DNA of 64,000 nucleotides, from NCBI RefSeq assembly GCF_900103845.1, contig NZ_FNIJ01000001.1:483604-547603 (forward strand), in the 5' to 3' direction. This document shows, piece by piece, positions 1 through 7,745 of the stretch. The stretch's first letter is position 1, and every line of letters begins with the position of its first letter. This DNA is from Pseudomonas jinjuensis (GTDB lineage: Bacteria; Pseudomonadota; Gammaproteobacteria; Pseudomonadales; Pseudomonadaceae). The translations under genes and the position numbers were made by a program. The notes below the pieces were generated by a model that was given only the letters and a program-made list of their open reading frames with translations, searched no databases and had not been told where the DNA came from.

Positions 1-1721
1 GGCACGAAGCCGGTCGGCGTGCTGGAGAAGCCGAGATACGTCAGACCGATCAGCCCGCCGTAGATCAGCACGGCGATGCTGCTGCCGCGCAGGACACGGG
101 TGACGGTGCCGACGTAGCCGTGGCTGGCGCGGTCGAAGAAGCGGTTGAACGGACGGAACAGCCAACTGCCCAGCAGCGTGTCGAGCAGCACCGAGAAGCG
201 GTCCTTCGGCTCGTGGTGACCCTTGAGCAGCACGGCGGCCAGCGCCGGCGACAGGGTCAGCGAGTTGATCGCCGAGATCACCGTGGAGATGGCGATGGTC
301 AGCGCGAACTGCCGGTAGAACTGCCCGGTGAGGCCGGAGATGAAGGCGGTCGGCACGAACACGGCGCACAGCACCAGCGCGGTGGCGATGATCGGCCCGG
401 TCACTTCCTTCATGGCGCGGCGGGTCGCCTCGACCGGCGTCAGGCCGAGGCCGATGTTCCGTTCGACGTTCTCCACCACCACGATGGCGTCGTCCACCAC
501 GATGCCGATGGCCAGCACCAGGCCGAACAGCGACAGCGCGTTGAGCGAGAAGCCGAACAGGTGCATCACCGCGAAGGTGCCGATCAGCGACACCGGCACC
601 GCGGCCAGCGGGATGATCGAGGCGCGCCAGGTCTGCAGGAACAACACGACCACCAGCACCACCAGCACCAGGGCTTCGAACAGGGTGTGCACCACCGCCT
701 CGATGGAGCCGCGAACGAAGATGGTCGGGTCATAGACGATGGAGTAGTCGACGCCCTGCGGGAAGTCCTTCTTCAGCTCGGCCATCTTCTCGCGCACCAG
801 GTTGGAGATGGCGATGGCGTTGGAACCGGGCCGCTGGAAGATCGGGATGGCGACCGCCGGCTGGTTGTCCAGCAGCGAGCGCAGGGCGTACTGGCTGGAG
901 CCGAGTTCGACGCGGGCGATGTCCTTCAGGCGGGTGATCTCGCCGTCCGGGCCGCTGCGGATGATGATGTTCTCGAACTCTTCCTCGTTGACCAGGCGAC
1001 CCTGGGTGTTGATCGAAAGCTGGAAGCTGGTGGCGTTCGGCGAGGGCGGCGCACCGAGGGCGCCGGCGGCGACCTGGCGGTTCTGCTCGCGGATCGCCGC
1101 GACCACGTCGCTGGCGGTCAGGTTGCGCGAGGCGACCTTGTTCGGGTCCAGCCACACGCGCAGGGAGTAGTCGCCCATGCCGAACAGCTGCACGTCGCCC
1201 ACACCGTCCAGCCGCGCCAGCTCATCCTTGATGTTGAGGATGGCGTAGTTGGACAGGTAGAGCATGTCGTAGCGGTTATCCGGCGAGGTCAGGTGCACGA
1301 CCATGGTCAGGTCGGGCGAGGCCTTGTCGACGGTGATGCCGATGCGGGTGACTTCCTCCGGCAGCTTGGGCTGGGTGCGGGTCACGCGGTTCTGCACCTG
1401 CACCTGGGCGTCGTCCAGGTCGGTGCCGAGGGCGAAGGTGATGGTCAGGGTCATCTTGCCGTCGGCGGTGGACTGCGAGGACATGTAGAGCATGTTCTCG
1501 ACGCCGGTGATGGCCTGTTCCAGCGGCGCGGCGACGGTCTCGCCGATCACCTTGGGGTTGGCGCCGGGGAAGTTGGCGCGCACCACCACTGTGGGCGGCA
1601 CCACTTCCGGGTATTCGCTGATCGGCAGCTGGAACAGCGAGATGGCCCCGCCGATCAGGATGATCAGCGAGAGCACGGCGGCGAAGATCGGCCGCTGGAT
1701 GAAGAATTGCGAGAAGTTCAT
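1..1721 (-). CDS. mexF: RND efflux pump inner-membrane transporter MexF (3' end outside window)
   Basis: Inner-membrane proton-driven drug transporter of the HAE-1 RND family. With MexE and an outer-membrane channel (OprN in P. aeruginosa) it exports compounds such as chloramphenicol, fluoroquinolones and quinolone-signal precursors. The visible 573 codons begin MNFSQFFIQRPIFAAV, the typical RND N-terminus with the first membrane helix. They include the porter-domain stretch VRANFPGANPKVIGETV and the helix-4 region GIVVDDAIVVVENVER, which carries the paired aspartates of the proton relay. From memory the sequence is nearly collinear with P. aeruginosa MexF throughout. A full family member has about 1060 residues, so roughly the last half lies beyond position 1. 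It follows mexE after 90 bp in the same direction and is probably co-transcribed with it. Confidence 0.95.
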   Translation of the reverse strand, partial: MNFSQFFIQRPIFAAVLSLIILIGGAISLFQLPISEYPEVVPPTVVVRANFPGANPKVIGETVAAPLEQAITGVENMLYMSSQSTADGKMTLTITFALGTDLDDAQVQVQNRVTRTQPKLPEEVTRIGITVDKASPDLTMVVHLTSPDNRYDMLYLSNYAILNIKDELARLDGVGDVQLFGMGDYSLRVWLDPNKVASRNLTASDVVAAIREQNRQVAAGALGAPPSPNATSFQLSINTQGRLVNEEEFENIIIRSGPDGEITRLKDIARVELGSSQYALRSLLDNQPAVAIPIFQRPGSNAIAISNLVREKMAELKKDFPQGVDYSIVYDPTIFVRGSIEAVVHTLFEALVLVVLVVVLFLQTWRASIIPLAAVPVSLIGTFAVMHLFGFSLNALSLFGLVLAIGIVVDDAIVVVENVERNIGLGLTPVEATRRAMKEVTGPIIATALVLCAVFVPTAFISGLTGQFYRQFALTIAISTVISAINSLTLSPALAAVLLKGHHEPKDRFSVLLDTLLGSWLFRPFNRFFDRASHGYVGTVTRVLRGSSIAVLIYGGLIGLTYLGFSSTPTGFV

Positions 1722-1811
1722 CGTCGGTTCCTCGGGCAAGACCCCGGGCAAAGGGGTACCCATGACCCCGCCGGGACGGGGCCTGTCTGGTACTGCTGGG
1801 CGGTGTTGGGG

Positions 1812-3047
1812 TCAGCCGCGCGGGCTGCTGCGAGGGTTCTTGTCGGCGACTTTCGGCGGGTCGATCGCGTTGTCCACCAACTGCCGCTGGCGGGCGAGGG
1901 TGGCGAGGGTTTCCGGGCTGGCCATGGGCACGCCCTGGGCCTCCACCTGGGCGCCGGGACGGACGCGCTGCAGGCCGTTGACCACGATGCGGTCGCCCTT
2001 GGCGAGGCCGGTGCGGACGATGCGCAGGCCCTCAAGTTTCGGACCCAGCTCGATGCTGCGGTAGGCGACCTTGCTGTCGGCGTCGACCACCAGCACGAAC
2101 TTCTTGCCGAGGTCGGTGCCCACGGCTTCGTCCTTGATCAGCGCGGCCGGGTAGGTGCCGCTGCCGACCAGCTTGATGCGCGCATAGAGGCCGGGGGTGA
2201 ACTGGCCGCCGGTGTTGTCGAACACGGCGCGGCCGCGGATGGTGCCGGTCTTCGGGTTGACCTGGTTGTCGAGGAAGTCCAGCCGGCCCTGATGGGGGAA
2301 GCCGTCCTCGCCGGTCAGGCCGAGGTACACCGGGCTGTTGCCGCGCGCATCCGGGCCGCCGTGGCGGGCGAGGTCCATGTACTTCAGGTAGACGCGCTCG
2401 TCGGCGTCGAAGTAGGCGTAGACCTTGTCGGTGGAAACCAGGGTGGTGAGCAGCGTCTCGCCGCTGTTGACCAGGTTGCCGGCGGTGACTTCGGCGCGGC
2501 TGACGCGGCCGTCGATGGGCGCGGTGACCTGGGTGAAGCTGAGGTTGAGGCGGGCGTTGTCCAGTTCGGCCTGGGTCGCCGCGACCATGGCGCGCGCCTC
2601 GGCGGCGGCGCTGGTGCGGGCGTCGGCCAGTTCGGCGGAGATCGCATTGGTGGCGCGCAGGCGCTCGCCGCGGGCGGCTTCGTTGCTGGTGCGCGACTGG
2701 TTGGCGCGGGCCTGGGCGAGCTGGGCTTCCAGGCGCTTGACCTCGGCCTGGAAGGGGCGCGGGTCGATCTGGAACAGCAGGTCGCCTTTCTTCACCAGTG
2801 CGCCTTCGCGGAAGGTGACCTTGTCGATGTAGCCGGACACGCGCGGGCGCAGTTCCACCGACTCCGGCGCTTCGAGGCGCCCAGTGAACTCGTCCCATTC
2901 ATTGATGGGTTGCTCGATGACCTCAGCCACGCTGACCTTCGGCGCCGGGGCCGACTGCGCGGCTTCCTCGGCCCTGCCGCAGGCCGACAACACCAGCACG
3001 GCCGCGAGGGCCAGGGGGATACGCAAGGGTTTGACTGAACGCTCCAT
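1812..3047 (-). CDS. mexE: RND efflux periplasmic adaptor MexE
   Basis: Periplasmic membrane-fusion protein linking the MexF transporter to its outer-membrane channel. The 411-residue protein has a lipoprotein signal with lipobox LSAC around residues 20-23. The adaptor core follows: RLEAPESVELRPRVSGYI (beta-barrel/lipoyl half), an alpha-helical hairpin rich in Ala/Arg/Glu at about 90-170, and the second lipoyl half VTAPIDGRVSRAEVTAGNLV. Sequence and gene order match P. aeruginosa MexE. The ATG at 3047 sits behind a weak GGAG-like site. The operon promoter region just upstream carries a double nod box expected to bind MexT, so expression should depend on MexT and be low unless MexT is activated. 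Confidence 0.95.
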   Translation of the reverse strand: MERSVKPLRIPLALAAVLVLSACGRAEEAAQSAPAPKVSVAEVIEQPINEWDEFTGRLEAPESVELRPRVSGYIDKVTFREGALVKKGDLLFQIDPRPFQAEVKRLEAQLAQARANQSRTSNEAARGERLRATNAISAELADARTSAAAEARAMVAATQAELDNARLNLSFTQVTAPIDGRVSRAEVTAGNLVNSGETLLTTLVSTDKVYAYFDADERVYLKYMDLARHGGPDARGNSPVYLGLTGEDGFPHQGRLDFLDNQVNPKTGTIRGRAVFDNTGGQFTPGLYARIKLVGSGTYPAALIKDEAVGTDLGKKFVLVVDADSKVAYRSIELGPKLEGLRIVRTGLAKGDRIVVNGLQRVRPGAQVEAQGVPMASPETLATLARQRQLVDNAIDPPKVADKNPRSSPRG

Positions 3048-3113
3048 GAGGAAGACTCCGCCAGTTTCTGTTTTTAATGGGCGGAGTCTGCGTGCGGTCG
3101 TCCGGATGGACTA

Positions 3114-3150
3114 ATCGAACGGGCAGATTTTGATTATCACGCAGGGTGAT
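3114..3150 (-). promoter_or_regulatory. Double nod box (MexT operator) upstream of mexE
   Basis: Two 15-bp ATC-N9-GAT motifs lie at 3114-3128 and 3136-3150, separated by exactly 7 bp. This gives the classical LysR/NodD nod-box layout ATC-N9-GAT-N7-ATC-N9-GAT, ending 67 bp upstream of the mexE start. In P. aeruginosa MexT binds nod-box-like sites before mexE. Assignment to MexT here is by homology and position. Confidence 0.75.
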
Positions 3151-3207
3151 AAATGCCTTTGCGCCATGCGCATCAATGATGGTTTGCGGAGTGTGTGATG
3201 CGCCTGG

Positions 3208-3442
3208 TCGCGGGCATGGCCCGCTCCTACGGCGATCCATGGTATCGGCCGAACCCCATCGTCTGGGGAAACCCCGGATCGCGAGCAAGCTCGCTCCTAC
3301 AAAAGCATGCAGCCTGCTGAATGAGGTATTCGTGGTGCGCCATGGCCGCTCTTCGTAGGAGCCAGCTTGCTGGCGATCCGTAGTTTCGATTGGCACCCCA
3401 TCATCAGGGGAAACACCGGATCGCGAGCAAGCTCGCTCCTAC
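3208..3442. repeat. Cluster of REP-type elements between mexT and mexE
   Basis: Four copies of Pseudomonas REP-like palindromic elements with the GTAGGAGC core lie at about 3208-3230, 3276-3300, 3354-3380 and 3418-3442, in alternating orientation. Three types are present: GGGCATGGCCC, GCGAGCAAGCTCGC and CCAGCTTGCTGG. They fill most of the 417-bp gap between the mexT stop and the mexE start, so mexT read-through into mexE would have to pass several hairpins. Confidence 0.85.
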
Positions 3443-3464
3443 ATAAAGCGCGTGCAGCTCGCGT

Positions 3465-4379
3465 TCAGAGGCTGTCCGGATCGCCGACGAACATGCTGAT
3501 CCGCGAGCGCAGCCAGCGTTCGGCCGGGTCGTTGTCCTGGGCGCCGCGCCAGACCATGGAGAGCTCGGCCGGGCGGGTGGGGAAGGGCGGGTCGTCGGCG
3601 CGCAGGCCGCCGGCGGCGGTGAGGGCGAGGGCGACGTATTCGGGGACGGTGGCGATGATGTCGGTGCCGGCGAGCAGGGCGGCGAGGCCGTTGAACTGCG
3701 GCACGGCGAGCACCACCTGGCGCTTGCGCTCCATCTCGGCGAGGGTCTGGTCGACCATGCCGTCGAGGTCGCCGGCGTAGGACACCAGCGCGTGGGGCCG
3801 CGCGCAGTAGTCGTCGAGGCTGAGGGCGCCGGGAATCGAGTCGGCGCGCAGGACCTTCCAGATGCTGCGGCGCAGGGTCTTGCGCTTGGCGTTGGCCGGC
3901 AGTTCGTCGGTGTAGCTGACGCCCACGGAAATCTCCCCGGAGGCCAGCAGATTGGGCATCAGCAGGTAGTTGGCGCGGCGCACCACCAGCACGATGCCTG
4001 GCGCCTCGGAACGCAGGCGGCGCAGCAGTGGCGGCAGCAGGCCGAACTCGACATCGTCGGACAGGCCAATGCGGAACACCGCCTTGCTGGTGGCCGGGTC
4101 GAAGTCGGCGGCGCGGCTGAAGGCGGTGGAAATCGAGTCCAGCGCCGGCGACAGGTGGCCGAAGATTTCCTGGGCCCGTGCGGTGGGCTCCATGCTGCGC
4201 CCGGTGCGCACGAACAGCGGGTCGTCGAACAGGTTGCGCAGGCGCGCCAGGGCAGCGCTGATGGCCGGCTGGCCGAGGAACAGCTTTTCCGCCGCGCGCG
4301 TCACGCTGCGCTCGTGCATCAGCGTTTCGAACACGATCAGCAGGTTGAGATCAACCTTGCGCAGGTCATTGCGATTCAT
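3465..4379 (-). CDS. mexT: LysR-family activator MexT
   Basis: LysR-type transcription factor that activates mexEF-oprN and mexS under disulfide or electrophile stress in P. aeruginosa. The 304-residue protein has an N-terminal winged helix-turn-helix (about residues 8-67, including LMHERSVTRAAEKLFLGQPA) and a C-terminal effector domain of the NodD type. The reading frame is intact through the region where PAO1 carries an inactivating 8-bp duplication: here one CGGCCAGC is followed directly by CGGCCATC (minus strand, about 4276-4261). The protein should therefore be functional. It lies upstream of mexE in the same direction and is divergent from mexS, as in P. aeruginosa. Confidence 0.95.
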   Translation of the reverse strand: MNRNDLRKVDLNLLIVFETLMHERSVTRAAEKLFLGQPAISAALARLRNLFDDPLFVRTGRSMEPTARAQEIFGHLSPALDSISTAFSRAADFDPATSKAVFRIGLSDDVEFGLLPPLLRRLRSEAPGIVLVVRRANYLLMPNLLASGEISVGVSYTDELPANAKRKTLRRSIWKVLRADSIPGALSLDDYCARPHALVSYAGDLDGMVDQTLAEMERKRQVVLAVPQFNGLAALLAGTDIIATVPEYVALALTAAGGLRADDPPFPTRPAELSMVWRGAQDNDPAERWLRSRISMFVGDPDSL

Positions 4380-4501
4380 GGTGCCTCCCCGGCAATGGGG
4401 GAAAAGTGAAGCGTGGGGGAGGGAACGTCAAGGGTTGTGGGAATGGTTACCGTCATTTGTAGGCAATTGGTGTGTCGCTTCGGGGAAAATGCGCAACCCG
4501 A

Positions 4502-4525
4502 ATCACCACCATTTATGTCGACTAT
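4502..4525 (+). promoter_or_regulatory. Candidate MexT site in the mexT-mexS intergenic region
   Basis: The sequence fits ATCA-N5-(6 bp)-N4-ACTAT, the spacing of the reported MexT consensus ATCA-N5-GTCGAT-N4-ACYAT as I recall it. Both outer half-sites match and the central hexamer matches at 3 of 6 positions. A GTCGAC palindrome lies inside it. It sits 79 bp upstream of the mexS start, where MexT activation of mexS would be expected. Confidence 0.5.
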
Positions 4526-4603
4526 CAATGGCGCCTGCTGGCGCTACCCGGAAAGCCCGGATAGAGTCCGGGGCTATAAGGTAATGAAATGGCGAGGTAT
4601 CCG

Positions 4604-5623
4604 ATGTCCCGCATGATCCGTTTCCACCAGTTCGGTGATGCCTCGGTACTCCGGCTCGAGGAAGTCCCGACCCCGCAGCCGGGGCCGGGTGAAGTGCTGG
4701 TGCGCGTGCAGGCGCTGGGCGTGAACTGGCGCGACGTGCTCTGGCGGCAGAACCTCGCGCCCGACCAGGCCAAGCTGCCTGCCGGCCTCGGCTACGAGCT
4801 GGCCGGCATCGTCGAGGCGGTCGGCGATGACGTCGGCGACCTGCAGCCCGGCGTCGCGGTCGCCAGCTTCCCGGCGAGCACGCCGAACCAGTACCCGGCC
4901 TGGGGCGACCTGGTGCTGATGCCGCGCGAGGCGCTGACCCGCTACCCGGACAACCTCAGCCCCAGCGAAGCCGCGGTGCACTACACCGGCCTGCTGTACG
5001 CCTGGTTCGCCCTGGTCGAGCTGGCGAAGCTCAAGCCCGGCCAGCGCGTGCTGATCACCGAGGCCGCGCACTGCCTGGCGCCGCAATCGGTGCAGCTGGC
5101 CAAGGCGCTCGGGGCGCAGGTGATCGTCACCACCAGCGAGGAGGACTGTCGCGGCTTCCTGCGCGAGCTGGGCGCCGACAAGATCATCTACACCGAGGAA
5201 CAGGACCTGGTGCTGGAAGTCGAGCGCTTCACCAGGGGGGAGGGCGTGGAAATCGTCCTCGACCAGTGCGCCGGCCCGCAGATGAAGCTGCTCGGTGATG
5301 TCGCCGCGCCGCGCGGCAAGCTGATCCTCTACGGCATCAACGGTGGCAACGACGCCACCTTCCCGGCCTGTGCGGCGTTCAAGAAGCACCTGCAGTTCTT
5401 CCGCCATTGTGTGATGGATTTCACTGGCCAGCCGGAACTCGGCCTGGCCCGCGACGACGACGCTGTGCAGCGGGCGCTGCAGGCGATCAACCAGATGACC
5501 GCCGATCAGTTGCTCAAGCCGAGCATCGACAGGGTCTTCGACTTCACCGAGTTCGTCGAGGCGAACCGCTACATGGAAACCTGCCCGGGTGGCGGGCGGG
5601 TGGTGATGAAGGTCGCCGACTGA
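4604..5623 (+). CDS. mexS: Quinone oxidoreductase-like protein MexS
   Basis: Zinc-independent medium-chain dehydrogenase/quinone oxidoreductase homologue. In P. aeruginosa it is thought to detoxify electrophilic metabolites, and its loss switches on MexT and mexEF-oprN. The N-terminal GroES-like domain includes GYELAGIVEAVGDDVGDLQP. A Rossmann NADPH-binding region follows at about residues 140-270 (ALGAQVIVTTSEEDC). A start at 4604 gives 339 residues and has a GAGG ribosome site 6 bp upstream. An earlier in-frame ATG at 4589 has the weaker AAGG. The gene diverges from mexT and ends just before a strong terminator. Confidence 0.92.
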   Translation: MSRMIRFHQFGDASVLRLEEVPTPQPGPGEVLVRVQALGVNWRDVLWRQNLAPDQAKLPAGLGYELAGIVEAVGDDVGDLQPGVAVASFPASTPNQYPAWGDLVLMPREALTRYPDNLSPSEAAVHYTGLLYAWFALVELAKLKPGQRVLITEAAHCLAPQSVQLAKALGAQVIVTTSEEDCRGFLRELGADKIIYTEEQDLVLEVERFTRGEGVEIVLDQCAGPQMKLLGDVAAPRGKLILYGINGGNDATFPACAAFKKHLQFFRHCVMDFTGQPELGLARDDDAVQRALQAINQMTADQLLKPSIDRVFDFTEFVEANRYMETCPGGGRVVMKVAD

Positions 5624-5640
5624 TCTCCCGTCCGCTGACG

Positions 5641-5669
5641 AAAACCACTCCAGCGAGTGGTTTTCCTTT
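5641..5669 (+). terminator. Intrinsic terminator after mexS
   Basis: A 10-bp perfect stem (AAAACCACTC/GAGTGGTTTT, loop CAGC) is followed by a T-rich tract. It lies between the convergent mexS and AraC genes and could work in both directions because of the flanking A and T runs. Confidence 0.85.
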
Positions 5670-5687
5670 TTCTGCCGGCAGCCATCT

Positions 5688-6572
5688 TCAGGGCTCCAGG
5701 CTGGCCTCGCCGAACACCGGCTGCAGCGCCCGGGCGAGCAGATCGACCGGACTGCCATCGGCTTCCTTGCGCGCCTCGGGCCTGGACGCGCTGCGGTACT
5801 CGCTGGGCGTGCAGCCCATGTTTTGCTTGAACGTGCGGGCGAAGTAGGAAGGGTCCTTGAAGCCTGCTTCGTAGCCGATGCTGGTGATGGGCATCTGGCT
5901 GTTGTCGAGCAACTCCTTCGCATAGTCCATGCGCTTGCGCAGGATGTACTCCATGAAGCCCACGCCGAGCTGTTCCTTGAACAGCCGGCAGAAGCGGAAA
6001 GGGGTCATGCCGCAGTGCTGGGCAAGTTCCTTCTGGTCGACGCCCTTGCGAAAGTGCTGGTCGATATGCAGCAGCGCCTTCTGGATCGCCCGCTGCTTCT
6101 GGTGCGATCTGGTCAGCCGGATGCTGTCGGGCAGGTCGCAGCCACGTTGCAGATGGGGTTTCCGCTGGTCCAGAGGCGCCTCCTGGCGCAGCCCCTGCAA
6201 CTGCGTCAGACAGTCGAGATAACGCTTCTTTTCGGCAGCGCTCACAGGCAGCGGCATGTACTCCCATACGCCGGCGCGCATGGCCCAGACGGCCAGCTCC
6301 TCGGAGTGCTGCACGGTGAACATGGTGATGGGGGTGGAGGGAACGTCGCGCTTCACCTCCTGCAGCAGACGCAGGCCCGCCGCGTCCGGGTGGTCGAAGT
6401 GGATGCAGATCATGTCGGGCCGCTGTTCCAGCACCTGCTCCGCCAGATTCGCGACCCGAGCCGGACGGCACTCGCAGGTGGAGCGGAACTGATCGATCAA
6501 CGCCTCCGCCGAGCAGTCGTGGGTCAGATCGATCCAGAGCAGCACGGGTCTCCTGCTGGTACTGCACGTCAT
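5688..6572 (-). CDS. AraC-family regulator with degenerate receiver domain, next to the Tad pilus locus
   Basis: Predicted DNA-binding regulator of 294 residues. Residues 1-120 fold like a response-regulator receiver (LLWIDL strand, PDMICIHFDHPDAAGL, ITMFTVQ, MRAGVWEYMPLPV). The C-terminal ~100 residues form an AraC double helix-turn-helix (KGVDQKELAQHCGMTPFRFC, then ITSIGYEAGFKDPSYFARTF). The position of the phosphorylated Asp is His58 and the conserved receiver Lys is Leu108, so normal phosphorylation is unlikely. The ATG at 6572 was chosen because the receiver strand starts right after it. An ATG at 6590 is possible. The gene diverges from flp, which makes control of the Tad locus likely, but this is inferred from position. 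P. aeruginosa uses the LuxR-type PprB in this role. Confidence 0.8.
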   Translation of the reverse strand: MTCSTSRRPVLLWIDLTHDCSAEALIDQFRSTCECRPARVANLAEQVLEQRPDMICIHFDHPDAAGLRLLQEVKRDVPSTPITMFTVQHSEELAVWAMRAGVWEYMPLPVSAAEKKRYLDCLTQLQGLRQEAPLDQRKPHLQRGCDLPDSIRLTRSHQKQRAIQKALLHIDQHFRKGVDQKELAQHCGMTPFRFCRLFKEQLGVGFMEYILRKRMDYAKELLDNSQMPITSIGYEAGFKDPSYFARTFKQNMGCTPSEYRSASRPEARKEADGSPVDLLARALQPVFGEASLEP

Positions 6573-6666
6573 TTTCTTGACCCCGCCCATCAGACTCTTA
6601 TGAGCGATTCCGCAATCCGATGAATCGCCTTTATTTTTTCTGTCTAGGAGTATTGTCAATGTGCCA

Positions 6667-6721
6667 TTAGCGCTAAGACTCATTCCTGATATCGCTTGGC
6701 TGGTTGACCCATCAATGGGTC
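6667..6721. promoter_or_regulatory. Two dyads in the araC-flp divergent region
   Basis: A 10-bp palindrome TTAGCGCTAA (6667-6676) and a 16-bp perfect inverted repeat GACCCAT-CA-ATGGGTC (6706-6721) lie between the AraC gene and flp. They are candidate regulator sites. No known factor could be assigned. Confidence 0.4.
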
Positions 6722-6849
6722 TAAAGCCCACAAGTGGACATCGCGCGACAGTGTCTGGGACGCGGGTTCCGCTTCGCCCGGGCGGCATCTTCCTCCCCGC
6801 CGCGGATCCTTCCCGCCCTTGAAGTCCGTCACATTCGCCGGGAAACCGG

Positions 6850-6883
6850 CAAAAAACTCCTAGCGATGCGCAAAAAACTCCTA
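6850..6883 (+). promoter_or_regulatory. 13-bp direct repeat at 21-bp spacing upstream of flp
   Basis: CAAAAAACTCCTA occurs at 6850-6862 and again at 6871-6883. The start-to-start distance is 21 bp (two helical turns), and the pair lies about 93-126 bp before the flp ATG. Tandem sites two turns apart are typical for AraC-type and response-regulator activators, so this is a good candidate operator for the pilus regulators. Confidence 0.6.
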
Positions 6884-6975
6884 ACCCCAGCCAACTGCCG
6901 CTGACTAGCTTGCAGACAGGCAGCGCGAGGAGCGTGCCGGATGCGGTAACTCAATTAGCGAGCGAGGTGGCTGAA

Positions 6976-7170
6976 ATGGATCTGCAAGCAATCAAGAGCG
7001 CGGTGGTGAAGTTTGCGAAGGATGAGGATGGGCTGACCGTTGTGGAATACGCGGTCGCGGGTGGTTTGGTCACGGCATTGGTGGTTGCGATTTTCACCGA
7101 CCTGGGGACCGCCGTGCAGACCAAGATGCAGGCACTCTGCACTGCCATCAACGGAGCCGCGTGCGGCTGA
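6976..7170 (+). CDS. flp: Flp type IVb major pilin
   Basis: Major subunit of the Tad/Flp pilus, 64 residues before processing. The leader ends at Gly19 and is followed by LTVVEY, so the prepilin cleavage motif G/xxxxEY with Glu at +5 is intact. A hydrophobic helix (AVAGGLVTALVVAIF) follows. The ATG at 6976 has AGGTGG close upstream. An earlier in-frame ATG at 6910 would add an implausible extension. It is the first gene of the Tad locus, and an A-rich direct repeat lies upstream. Confidence 0.95.
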   Translation: MDLQAIKSAVVKFAKDEDGLTVVEYAVAGGLVTALVVAIFTDLGTAVQTKMQALCTAINGAACG

Positions 7171-7197
7171 AACGCCGTAACGCTGGAGGCCATGGCA

Positions 7198-7731
7198 ATG
7201 GTGATATCGGTCCTGGCGGGTTCCGCGTTGTTGGGTCTCCTGGGCATCGCGGTGGCGAGCGATCTTCGCCGCCACCGTATTCCCAACTGGCTGGTGCTGA
7301 TGGGCCTTGCCGTTGGCCTGACCGGACAGGTCCAGGTCGCGGACGCGGCCGGACTGGGTGACGGCCTGCTGGGACTCCTGGTCGGCTTCGGCGTATTTCT
7401 GCCGCTGTACATGCTGGGTGGCATGGCCGCTGGCGACGTGAAGCTGATGGCCATGGTCGGCAGTTTCCTCACCGCCACCGGGGCGCTCTGGGCGGCGGGT
7501 TGCACCCTGCTGGTCGGCGCGGTCTGTGGCCTGGCGCTGGTACTGGTGCGCCGTCAGCTGGGCCTGACCCTGTCGCGCTACTGGCTGATGCTGCGGACTC
7601 AAACCTACCTGGCCCCCGCCCCCGATGAAGTCGCCGGCCAACCCTTCCCATACTCCATCGCCATCCTGCTGGGCACGCTGCTCAGCCTGCTATGGCGCCC
7701 CTTCGCCAACTGGCAGTTCATCGGCCTCTGA
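7198..7731 (+). CDS. fppA: Flp prepilin peptidase FppA/TadV (A24 family)
   Basis: Membrane aspartic protease that cleaves the Flp prepilin leader. It is a small family member of about 177 residues without the methylase domain. It has several hydrophobic segments and the two catalytic aspartate motifs: Asp in ASDLRRHRIPN near the N-terminus and GD in GGMAAGDVKLMA. The ATG at 7198 is 8 bp from GGAGG. The ATG two codons earlier (7192) is only 2 bp away, so 7198 is preferred. It follows flp by 27 bp in the pilus operon. Confidence 0.92.
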   Translation: MVISVLAGSALLGLLGIAVASDLRRHRIPNWLVLMGLAVGLTGQVQVADAAGLGDGLLGLLVGFGVFLPLYMLGGMAAGDVKLMAMVGSFLTATGALWAAGCTLLVGAVCGLALVLVRRQLGLTLSRYWLMLRTQTYLAPAPDEVAGQPFPYSIAILLGTLLSLLWRPFANWQFIGL

Positions 7732-7745
7732 CCAGGAAGCCCGTC

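Noticed and set aside
120..3038. Very long forward-strand open frame (about 970 codons) across the efflux genes
   Set aside because: It is antisense to mexF and mexE. Its translation is rich in His, Arg, Gln and Asp, with no domains. Such frames arise by chance in high-GC DNA opposite real genes.
3208..3442. CRISPR-like array
   Set aside because: The repeated units are REP elements in alternating orientation with irregular spacing, without regular spacers or cas genes.
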